The translations under genes were made by a program, and so were the position numbers. Positions 6,501 to 12,780 of a stretch of 22,162 nt of DNA are shown piece after piece. Numbering within the stretch: position 1 is the first letter of the stretch; every line of letters starts with the position of its first letter. Under the pieces are notes generated by a model. The model was given only the letters and a program-made list of their open reading frames with translations, was not told where the DNA came from and did no database searches. The stretch is from Pauljensenia sp. GTDB lineage: Bacteria; Actinomycetota; Actinomycetes; Actinomycetales; Actinomycetaceae. The stretch is from assembly GCA_029983625.1 (NCBI GenBank), contig JASBZF010000014.1:1-22162 (forward strand), given 5' to 3'.

Positions 6501-9278
6501 ATGGCAGCACAACGCCCATCTTCACCAAAGAAGAGGAACACTTCAGCTTCCTCACGTGCAACAAAACGACGAACAGCTCCCGCCGCTGAACCGGAAAAAC
6601 CGGGGTTCCTGGCAAGGATCTTCGCCGCGATTGGCGCTGGCCTGACAAAGACATGGCGTCTGTGGCGTCAGGCTGATCCGAGGATTAAGAGGGACACTTT
6701 AGCTTTTCTGTGTGTGGCAGTGGCCGCCCTCGTCGCCTTACGTGAGTGGTTTCGTGTTTCTGGGCAGGCGGGCGATTTTATTCATCACGCGGCTGCCGGA
6801 TTAGTCGGAATCTTCGCGGTTGCCGCACCGATTGCGCTCCTTGCTTTCGCGGTGGAACTTTTCCGCGCGAAAACGGATGAACATGCCTTGCCTCATCACG
6901 TGGCCGGGGGAGTGGGACTTGTTGCTGCCGTATGCGGTCTTGTCCACGTTTCTTCAGGTAATCCCTCTGTGAGGGAGCTTACGGCGATCGAATCTGCCGG
7001 AGGACTCACGGGATGGTTCATTGCCCGTCCTCTCGTTCTGCTTCTGTCGCCTTGGGGTGCGGGAGCGCTTCTCCTCCTCCTGGGCGTCTATTCGCTTTTA
7101 TTGGCTACACGCACCAGGGTTGTTGAGGTTCCTGCTCGTTTGCGTGCTCTTGCCTCACGTTTTTCGCGCACAGATCGCAGCGACGCTTCGCGTACCGAGG
7201 ACGAGGGCGAGGAAACAGACGAAGCGCGTGAACGGAGACGACGTTTACGAGAAGGCCTGGCTGCTGGTGACGATCCTTTCTTGGAACAATACGACGGAGA
7301 CGAGTCTTTCCGTTCACCGACGATCACCGAAGAGGCGACCACTGCGCTGTCACCTGTGAGGGAAACAGAACCTCCCACAGAGCCAAATCTCCCTGTTTCT
7401 TCAGTTTCTCCTGCTTCATCTGCGCGCACGGCTTCACATGAGTCGCCGACCGAAGCTTTGAATGTGCCTGTGCGCCCCGCCCTCGAAGATACCGATAGGG
7501 GATCGGACACTGAAGAGGAATCCGAATCTGAGGCCGAGGAGTCCCAGAACCACGGCAATGTCGAAGCGCCCGCAGCTGAAACTTCCCCCTCTCAGGTCGC
7601 AGCACCGATTCCCTACGTGCTTCCTGAGGAGTCTTTGCTCGTCGCCGGTCCGCCGCACAAAACACGTTCGGCAGTGAATGACGAAGTGGTGCGCGCCCTC
7701 GCTCAGGTTTTTGCAGATTTCAAGATCGATGCGCGCGTCACGGGCTTTTCGCGTGGGCCGACGGTGACGCGCTACGAGGTCGTCCTCGGTTCGGGCGTGA
7801 AGGTCGATAAGTTAACGAACCTGTCGAAGAATATTGCCTATGCGGTGGCTTCAGCGGATGTGCGTATTCTTGCTCCGATTCCAGGAAAATCTGCGATCGG
7901 CATTGAAATCCCGAACACTGATCGTGAGAACGTATCTTTGGGTGATGTGCTGCGTTCCGGTGCGGCGATGCGCAATCATCATCCGCTCGTTGTCGGCGTC
8001 GGAAAGGACGTCGAGGGCGGTTACGTGGTGACGAACCTCGCGAAGACTCCTCACCTTCTGGTTGCGGGTCAGACCGGTTCCGGTAAGTCGAGTTTTGTGA
8101 ACTCGATGATTACGTCGATCATGATGCGGGCAACGCCGGATCAGGTGAGGATGATTCTCGTTGATCCTAAACGTGTTGAACTCACGATTTACGAGGGTAT
8201 TCCGCATCTGATTTCGCCGATTATTACCGATCCGAAAAAAGCTGCGGAGGCATTGGAATGGGTGGTGCGCGAAATGGATGCGCGCTACAACGACTTGTCG
8301 GATTATGGTTTCAAACATATTGACGACTTCAATAAAGCCGTTGCTTCGGGACAGGTACACGCAAAGCCCGGTCTGGACAGGACGCTGCGTCCCTACCCGT
8401 ATCTTCTTGTCGTGGTCGATGAGCTGGCCGACATGATGATGGTTGCTCCGCGTGACGTTGAGGCTTCAATTCAGCGGATCACACAGCTTGCACGTGCGGC
8501 GGGGATTCATCTGGTGTTGGCGACTCAGCGTCCTTCGGTTGATGTCGTCACCGGTCTGATTAAAGCGAATATTCCTTCTCGTCTTGCTTTCGCTACTTCG
8601 TCGCTCACGGATTCGAGGACGATTCTCGATCAGCCGGGCGCAGAGAAACTGATCGGTCAAGGCGATGCGCTGTATTTACCTGCGGGTGCTTCCAAGCCGA
8701 TGCGCGTGCAGGGTGCGTGGGTGAGTGAATCGGAGATTCACCGGGTGGTTGCGCACGTGAAAGCGCAAATGGAGCCGCATTACCGTGAGGATGTCATCGT
8801 TGAACAAAAGAGCGTGAAAGTCGCTGAGGATATCGGCGATGATTTGGATGATCTTTTACAGGCGGCTGAGCTTGTTATTTCGACTCAGCTGGGTTCGACG
8901 TCGATGTTGCAGCGCAAATTGCGCGTCGGTTTTGCGCGCGCGGGTCGTCTTATGGATCTTTTGGAGTCGCGCGAGGTCGTGGGTCCTTCCGAAGGATCGA
9001 AGGCGCGTCAGGTGCTTGTCCAACCCGAGCAACTCCCTGAAGTGCTTGCGATGTTGCGCGGTGAATCTGCGGGCTTTGGTGCCTTAGAGCAACAAACTGA
9101 GATCGCATGTTCGTCCTCGTCGATTGTTATGGATCACGAGGGCGCAACTGGTGAAATTGGCGGGCGCGCAATGCCTGAGGATCCCTATGCTGGACATAAC
9201 TTCGGTGGGGCGCCGCCGCAGTGGACAGATGAGGAACCCGAAGAAGATGAGGATGCCTGGCAGCTCACGGGCCGCTGA
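6501..9278 (+). CDS. ftsK: DNA translocase FtsK
   Basis: FtsK/SpoIIIE ATPase that pumps chromosomal DNA through the division septum. The 925-residue protein has a basic N-terminus, four predicted membrane segments (about residues 66-83, 98-121, 134-150, 176-203), then a long acidic, Pro/Ser/Glu-rich linker (about 225-370). The alpha/beta motor follows, with Walker A GQTGSGKS at 523-530 and Walker B VVVDELAD with Asp640/Glu641. A winged-helix gamma domain (about 785-855, AELVISTQLGSTSMLQRKLR) binds the polar guide sequences. All parts are intact. No convincing ribosome site is seen; TAACGT (6486-6491) ends 9 bases before the ATG and could be a -10. The pgsA gene follows. Confidence 0.96.
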   Translation: MAAQRPSSPKKRNTSASSRATKRRTAPAAEPEKPGFLARIFAAIGAGLTKTWRLWRQADPRIKRDTLAFLCVAVAALVALREWFRVSGQAGDFIHHAAAGLVGIFAVAAPIALLAFAVELFRAKTDEHALPHHVAGGVGLVAAVCGLVHVSSGNPSVRELTAIESAGGLTGWFIARPLVLLLSPWGAGALLLLLGVYSLLLATRTRVVEVPARLRALASRFSRTDRSDASRTEDEGEETDEARERRRRLREGLAAGDDPFLEQYDGDESFRSPTITEEATTALSPVRETEPPTEPNLPVSSVSPASSARTASHESPTEALNVPVRPALEDTDRGSDTEEESESEAEESQNHGNVEAPAAETSPSQVAAPIPYVLPEESLLVAGPPHKTRSAVNDEVVRALAQVFADFKIDARVTGFSRGPTVTRYEVVLGSGVKVDKLTNLSKNIAYAVASADVRILAPIPGKSAIGIEIPNTDRENVSLGDVLRSGAAMRNHHPLVVGVGKDVEGGYVVTNLAKTPHLLVAGQTGSGKSSFVNSMITSIMMRATPDQVRMILVDPKRVELTIYEGIPHLISPIITDPKKAAEALEWVVREMDARYNDLSDYGFKHIDDFNKAVASGQVHAKPGLDRTLRPYPYLLVVVDELADMMMVAPRDVEASIQRITQLARAAGIHLVLATQRPSVDVVTGLIKANIPSRLAFATSSLTDSRTILDQPGAEKLIGQGDALYLPAGASKPMRVQGAWVSESEIHRVVAHVKAQMEPHYREDVIVEQKSVKVAEDIGDDLDDLLQAAELVISTQLGSTSMLQRKLRVGFARAGRLMDLLESREVVGPSEGSKARQVLVQPEQLPEVLAMLRGESAGFGALEQQTEIACSSSSIVMDHEGATGEIGGRAMPEDPYAGHNFGGAPPQWTDEEPEEDEDAWQLTGR

Positions 9279-9302
9279 GTGATCGAGGGGAAGGAGAGGG
9301 GC

Positions 9303-9929
9303 ATGGTGGATAAGGGTGTGCATGAAGGAAGAACACGGGGTTTTTCACTCAATCTTCCGAATGTGCTGACGATCCTCAGGCTCATCCTTGTACCAGTTTT
9401 CATCGTGTTGATGTATCTCGGAACGATTCAGGCGCGTTGGTGGGCACTGCTCGTGTTCTGCGTGGCGGCTTTTACCGATCATCTCGATGGCCGTATTGCA
9501 CGAGCGAGGGGGCTTGTAACGGATTTCGGAAAGATTGCGGATCCGATCGCAGATAAGGCTCTTACTCTCGGGGCTTTTCTCATGCTTTCTGTGGAGCATC
9601 CTGCGCTGTGGCTGGCGACGGTTCCGATTGCTTTGCGTGAGTTAGGTATTACGTGGTGGCGTGCTGAGCTTTTAAAGAAGGGGATCGTGGTTGCGGCGAA
9701 TAGCGGAGGGAAGCTGAAGACGATTCTCCAGATGCTTGCGATTACGCTTCTTTTGGTTCCGTGGGGCGAGCTTGTTCGTGAGGGGGATCCTTTTGTTCTT
9801 GTGGCTCAGATTGGCTTTACCTGTGGTTGGGTGGTTGCTTGTGCTGCGCTTGTTGTGACTGTGTGGTCGGGGTGGGTTTATATTGCCGAGGGCCGACGTC
9901 TTGAGAAGACGAATCAGGCACAAAGTTGA
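9303..9929 (+). CDS. pgsA: CDP-alcohol phosphatidyltransferase, probable phosphatidylglycerophosphate synthase
   Basis: A membrane enzyme of 208 residues that joins a CDP-diacylglycerol to an alcohol phosphate, probably glycerol-3-phosphate to give phosphatidylglycerophosphate. The complete family motif D-x2-DG-x2-AR-x8-G-x3-D-x3-D runs from Asp59 to Asp84. Several hydrophobic segments surround it (about 25-45, 46-58, 90-110, 140-160, 170-195). The start is ATG 9303, with AAGGAGAGG (9291-9299) as ribosome site; the GTG at 9279 lies before that site. The location between ftsK and the clgR-recA block is the usual one for pgsA in actinobacteria. A phosphatidylinositol-phosphate synthase role cannot be excluded from the motif alone. 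Confidence 0.9.
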   Translation: MVDKGVHEGRTRGFSLNLPNVLTILRLILVPVFIVLMYLGTIQARWWALLVFCVAAFTDHLDGRIARARGLVTDFGKIADPIADKALTLGAFLMLSVEHPALWLATVPIALRELGITWWRAELLKKGIVVAANSGGKLKTILQMLAITLLLVPWGELVREGDPFVLVAQIGFTCGWVVACAALVVTVWSGWVYIAEGRRLEKTNQAQS

Positions 9930-10011
9930 GTCTGAGGGACGCAACTCACAGATGTTGAAGCTGTGGCTGAAAATTGAAGCAAAATTGGCGGTATTGTGCG
10001 GATTCTTCTTA

Positions 10012-10027
10012 AGGTCAGTGTTGACCT
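10012..10027. promoter_or_regulatory. Inverted repeat AGGTCA-N4-TGACCT, operator-like
   Basis: A perfect 6-bp inverted repeat with a 4-base spacer overlaps the candidate -35 box TTGACC at 10021-10026. The position would suit a repressor of the upstream clgR promoter. The binding protein is unknown. Confidence 0.4.
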
Positions 10028-10085
10028 GTGAGCTGATGTGAACGTATAGCTTTTCTGCGTATGCGCGCTTTTTGAGTTATGCGAC

Positions 10086-10091
10086 TAAAAT
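10086..10091 (+). promoter_or_regulatory. Candidate -10 hexamer, leaderless promoter of clgR
   Basis: TAAAAT ends 7 bases before the ATG at 10099. This supports the ATG start over the TTG at 10072. The intervening TGGGGAT could alternatively be read as a weak ribosome site, but GGGG would lie only 2 bases from the ATG. Confidence 0.55.
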
Positions 10092-10098
10092 TGGGGAT

Positions 10099-10413
10099 AT
10101 GAAATCTACTCCCGCTGCGGTGCCGCTTCTTCGTGCAGAACTCGGCGATGTCTTGCGCGGTATTCGCCGCGCCCAGGGGCGAACGCTGCGGGAAGTTTCT
10201 CTGCAGGCTCAGGTTTCTCTCGGGTATTTGTCCGAAGTGGAGCGCGGTCAGAAAGAGGCATCTTCTGAGCTTCTTGAAGCGATCACAAGCGCCCTCGGCA
10301 TCCCACTGTGGTGCGTTCTGCGCGAAGTGTCTGATCGAATGGCTGTTTTTGAAGGGATGAGCGTACCTGAGACGCTTCCCGATGGTGTCGTTCCTGTCAC
10401 TTTGATTTCCTGA
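10099..10413 (+). CDS. clgR: ClgR-like XRE-family transcriptional regulator
   Basis: A 104-residue DNA-binding protein with a Cro/C1-type helix-turn-helix at about residues 14-70. The stretch GRTLREVSLQAQVSLGYLSE (27-46), followed by VERGQKEASSELL, closely resembles ClgR of mycobacteria, streptomycetes and corynebacteria, which activates clp protease and related stress genes. Position supports this: clgR lies upstream of recA/recX in many actinobacteria. Recalled homologues end in alanines used as a Clp recognition tail, whereas this protein ends VTLIS, so that signal appears absent. The start is ATG 10099, from the -10 spacing and the domain boundary. The DUF3046 gene follows 10 bases later. 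Confidence 0.88.
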   Translation: MKSTPAAVPLLRAELGDVLRGIRRAQGRTLREVSLQAQVSLGYLSEVERGQKEASSELLEAITSALGIPLWCVLREVSDRMAVFEGMSVPETLPDGVVPVTLIS

Positions 10414-10423
10414 TTGATTTGCG

Positions 10424-10669
10424 GTGAAGTCCTCGGAGTTCTGGGAAGCGATCGACGCGGTGTTCGGTCCTGGCCTCGGTCGTTCATACGCGAAGGACAT
10501 TTATCTTCCCGCTGTTTCGGGGACCTGTGTGGAAGCTTTGGAACGGGGTGTGCCGCCCGTGGATGTCTGGTATTCACTTGTCGAGGAGATGGGTGTGGGG
10601 GATGCGGCGAAGTGGATTCATCGCCTCGACGAAAATGCTCGCCGCGCTTTCCTTTCCTGCTCGTCCTGA
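10424..10669 (+). CDS. Small DUF3046 family protein
   Basis: An 81-residue protein resembling the DUF3046 family: an N-terminal EFWEAIDAVFGPGLGRSYAKD stretch split as EFW...FG...D, then LPAVSGTCVEALERG and VWYSLVEEMGV. DUF3046 genes lie next to recA/recX in many actinobacteria, which fits this position. The protein is mostly helical with no membrane segment or signal peptide, and is somewhat longer than the usual 60-70 residues because of a C-terminal Asp/Arg-rich tail. The start is GTG 10424, 10 bases after the clgR stop; no good ribosome site is seen, so translation is probably coupled to clgR. The function of the family is unknown. Confidence 0.75.
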   Translation: MKSSEFWEAIDAVFGPGLGRSYAKDIYLPAVSGTCVEALERGVPPVDVWYSLVEEMGVGDAAKWIHRLDENARRAFLSCSS

Positions 10670-10718
10670 GTTTTTTTAAAAAACGTGCTGGACACTCTGT
10701 GCTTTTTCGCGCGAGCTG

Positions 10719-10740
10719 CCCTTCTGGAAGGAAAGAAGGG
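10719..10740 (+). terminator. Possible terminator after the clgR-DUF3046 unit
   Basis: CCCTTCT and AGAAGGG form a 7-bp stem with an 8-base loop, about 50 bases after the DUF3046 stop. Only a short TTTT follows, at 10748-10751, so it is a weak intrinsic terminator at best. Upstream, at 10671-10683, is a run of seven T and six A. Confidence 0.35.
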
Positions 10741-10786
10741 GCCGGTGTTTTCAGTGTCTCTTCGACGTGTTGTGAGACACGATGTG

Positions 10787-10802
10787 TCGAACACCTGTTC
10801 CA
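10787..10802 (+). promoter_or_regulatory. LexA (SOS) box of recA
   Basis: TCGAACACCTGTTCCA matches the actinobacterial/Bacillus-type LexA box TCGAAC-N4-GTTCGA at 11 of 12 conserved positions; one G is C. It lies directly before a candidate -10 (10805-10810), so bound LexA would cover the promoter. This indicates SOS control of recA and, by co-transcription, recX. Confidence 0.85.
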
Positions 10803-10804
10803 TG

Positions 10805-10810
10805 TACACT
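10805..10810 (+). promoter_or_regulatory. Candidate recA -10 hexamer
   Basis: TACACT fits the TANNNT -10 form and starts 3 bases after the LexA box. Transcription would begin near 10817, giving a recA leader of about 155 bases. No strong -35 is visible at 16-18 bases upstream. Confidence 0.5.
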
Positions 10811-10866
10811 GCTGTGTGACGACTCTGTGATCCTTGAATCCACAAGTGTAAGAGAAGGGCTCGCAG

Positions 10867-10952
10867 ATGCCTATGGTCAGGCATACAGTCGTCCTATCTT
10901 CCCGGAGAGGGAAGAATGCACCGACCAGACGAACCGTGAGCCGGAGAGGCTC
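10867..10952 (+). promoter_or_regulatory. recA 5' leader with three perfect hairpins
   Basis: Three short perfect stem-loops lie in the predicted leader: ATGCCT/AGGCAT with loop ATGGTC (10867-10884); CTTCCC/GGGAAG with loop GGAGA (10898-10914); and GAGCC/GGCTC with the same loop GGAGA (10938-10952). The last two share the 9-mer CCGGAGAGG at 10902 and 10941. The recA ribosome site GAGAGGA (10961-10967) follows. Their role is unknown; stems were found by eye, not by folding software. Confidence 0.5.
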
Positions 10953-10971
10953 AAACCACTGAGAGGACATC

Positions 10972-12066
10972 ATGGCTGCTGCCGCATCCCGCAAGGGCGC
11001 TCTTGCTTCAAAAGGCGACGATCGAAATAAAGCGCTTGAGCTTGCACTCACTCAGATTGACAAACAATTCGGTAAGGGTTCAGTGATGCGCCTCGGCGAT
11101 GACTCTCGCCCTCGTGTCCAGGTTATTCCTACCGGTTCTTTGGCTCTTGATGTTGCTCTCGGTATTGGCGGTTTGCCTCGAGGGCGCGTCATTGAGATCT
11201 ACGGTCCTGAATCGTCCGGTAAGACCACCGTCGCACTCCACGCCGTTGCAAGCGCTCAAAAGGCCGGAGGGAACGCGGCTTTTATCGACGCCGAACACGC
11301 ACTGGATCCCGTGTATGCCAAGGCTCTTGGAGTTGATATCGATAATCTCCTCGTTTCTCAGCCGGATACGGGTGAACAAGCCCTTGAAATCGCTGACATG
11401 CTCATTCGTTCGGGTGGAATCGACATCATCGTTATTGACTCTGTCGCAGCACTCGTCCCCAAAGCGGAAATTGAAGGGGAGATGGGTGATTCCCACGTTG
11501 GTCTTCAAGCTCGCCTCATGAGTCAAGCACTGCGTAAGATTACCGGCGCGCTTTCAGCAACGGGAACGACAGCGATCTTCATTAATCAGCTACGTGAAAA
11601 GATCGGCGTGTTCTTTGGCTCGCCTGAGACAACGACCGGCGGTAAAGCCCTGAAGTTCTACGCTTCGGTGCGCATTGACGTCAGAAAAGGTGAAGCCCTG
11701 AAAGAATCGGGTGCGCCGGTGGGGAATCGGACACGGGCTAAAATTGTGAAGAACAAGATGGCGCCGCCCTTCAAACAGGCGGAGTTCGACATCCTGTACG
11801 GCAAGGGTATTTCGCGTGAAGGCTCAATCATCGATATGGGTGTCGAAGCGGGCATTATCCGTAAATCAGGATCCTGGTTTACCTACGGTGACGATCAGCT
11901 CGGTCAGGGCAAAGAAAACGTTCGCCAGTTCCTCAGCGACAACCCTGAACTTGCCGATGAGATTGAAAACAAGATCCTTGTGGCTCTCGGTGTCCTAGAG
12001 GCGGCAGAAGAAGCTGAGACTGATCCGATTCCTCCGATCGATCCGCTTGAGGACGCGGGATTCTGA
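10972..12066 (+). CDS. recA: Recombinase RecA
   Basis: RecA forms filaments on single-stranded DNA, drives homologous strand exchange and activates LexA self-cleavage. The 364-residue protein has Walker A GPESSGKT at 78-85, the catalytic Glu108 in DAEHAL, Walker B IIVIDS (152-157), and the DNA-binding loop 2 region from INQLREKIGVFFGSPETTTGG (about 204-224). The C-terminus ends in the usual acidic tail (EAAEEAETDPIPPIDPLEDAGF split over 343-364). There is no intein. The start is ATG 10972, with GAGAGGA (10961-10967) as ribosome site 4 bases upstream. A LexA box lies 170 bases upstream. recX starts 6 bases after the stop. Confidence 0.99.
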   Translation: MAAAASRKGALASKGDDRNKALELALTQIDKQFGKGSVMRLGDDSRPRVQVIPTGSLALDVALGIGGLPRGRVIEIYGPESSGKTTVALHAVASAQKAGGNAAFIDAEHALDPVYAKALGVDIDNLLVSQPDTGEQALEIADMLIRSGGIDIIVIDSVAALVPKAEIEGEMGDSHVGLQARLMSQALRKITGALSATGTTAIFINQLREKIGVFFGSPETTTGGKALKFYASVRIDVRKGEALKESGAPVGNRTRAKIVKNKMAPPFKQAEFDILYGKGISREGSIIDMGVEAGIIRKSGSWFTYGDDQLGQGKENVRQFLSDNPELADEIENKILVALGVLEAAEEAETDPIPPIDPLEDAGF

Positions 12067-12072
12067 TCAGGC

Positions 12073-12720
12073 ATGGCACCGTCTTCCTTCGCGCCTGAAG
12101 AGCGTTCTGAGATCGTTGCGCAGCAAGGCACACGAAAGGATCCGGGCGCGCGACTGAAGAAAATCCGTGAACGCAATGCGGGTCTTTCAGGTGTGGAAGC
12201 GATTGAGGCTGCCAGAGAGGTGGCTCTCCGTCAGCTCGATTCGCGCTCCCGATCACGCCACCAGCTGCAATGTGCGATCGAAAGTCAGGGTTTTAGTTCA
12301 ACAATTGCCCATGATGTTCTTGATCGTCTTGAGTGTGTGGGGCTTATTGATGATGAAGCTTTTGCGCGCGCGATCGTTTCTGATCGCTTCCGTACTTCAG
12401 GGAAATCAGGGGTCGCTCTTGCTGAAGAGATGCGTCGTAAAGGTCTTGACGAGACTGTGATTGAAAAAGCGATCTCTTGTCTTGCGCAGGAGGATATTCG
12501 CGCGCGCGGCGCTGAACTTGTTGAAAAGAAGCTGCGCGCGATGCGCGGTGTATCCAGGCAAGTTGCCTATCGGCGCCTCTTCGGGATGCTGGCTCGGAAA
12601 GGATACTCGCCGGGGATGAGTCACAAGATCGTCGCGGAAGCACTGGATATGCGCGATTCCTGTGAAGAATGGGAGAATAAATGGGAAAGTCCTGAAGAAG
12701 AGGACGCCCGGTGTCCTTGA
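12073..12720 (+). CDS. recX: Regulatory protein RecX
   Basis: RecX binds RecA filaments and limits RecA activity. The 215-residue protein is built of three-helix repeats, as in the family: AREVALRQLDSRSRSRHQLQ (about 48-67), GLIDDEAFARAIVSDRF (89-105) and the segment from VAYRRLFGMLARKGYSP onward (169-185). The charged N-terminal 45 residues and the Glu-rich C-terminus are less conserved. The 6-base gap to recA and the lack of a strong ribosome site of its own point to a recA-recX operon under the same LexA control, the standard actinobacterial arrangement. Confidence 0.94.
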   Translation: MAPSSFAPEERSEIVAQQGTRKDPGARLKKIRERNAGLSGVEAIEAAREVALRQLDSRSRSRHQLQCAIESQGFSSTIAHDVLDRLECVGLIDDEAFARAIVSDRFRTSGKSGVALAEEMRRKGLDETVIEKAISCLAQEDIRARGAELVEKKLRAMRGVSRQVAYRRLFGMLARKGYSPGMSHKIVAEALDMRDSCEEWENKWESPEEEDARCP

Positions 12721-12767
12721 AAAGTTCGCTGTAAAGAGTCTAATCGTGATAATTCCTAAGGGGAGAC

Positions 12768-12773
12768 TAGACT
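12768..12773 (+). promoter_or_regulatory. Candidate -10 hexamer, leaderless promoter of miaB
   Basis: TAGACT ends exactly 7 bases before the ATG at 12781, identical in sequence and distance to the site before the M16 peptidase. GGGGAG at 12760-12765 is 15 bases from the ATG, too far for a ribosome site. This supports a leaderless miaB transcript separate from recA-recX. Confidence 0.65.
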
Positions 12774-12780
12774 GCTCGCG

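Larger units (their letters stand above)
9930..10098 (+). other. Intergenic region upstream of clgR, two candidate promoters, no cinA
   Basis: This 169-base gap has no credible gene. It holds TTGACC (10021-10026) and TATAGC (10045-10050) with an 18-base spacer, an inverted repeat over the TTGACC box, two imperfect copies of CGTAT...GCTTTT (10043-10054 and 10058-10072), and TAAAAT immediately before clgR. The cinA gene often found between pgsA and clgR in actinobacteria is not present. Confidence 0.5.

Noticed and set aside
10043..10073. A ClgR autoregulatory box in the clgR upstream region
   Set aside because: The CGC/GCG-containing bases do not fit the CGCT-N-A-N-RGCG type spacing I recall for ClgR sites.
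10748..10769. A PafBC-type (LexA-independent) recA promoter, from TTTTCAGTG resembling TTGTCRGTG
   Set aside because: The hexamer expected 8 bases downstream is ACGTGT and does not fit TANNNT, so the match is incomplete.
10827..11030. A reading frame through the recA leader that overlaps the recA start in another frame
   Set aside because: It begins with a GTG lacking a ribosome site, has no recognisable family, and its coding potential would conflict with the three perfect hairpins. Chance is the simpler reading, though it could be tested by conservation.
10248..11051. A 267-codon minus-strand open frame spanning clgR, the DUF3046 gene and the recA leader
   Set aside because: It runs antisense to two recognised genes and the LexA-controlled promoter, and has a low-complexity Pro/Ser/Arg composition typical of a shadow frame.
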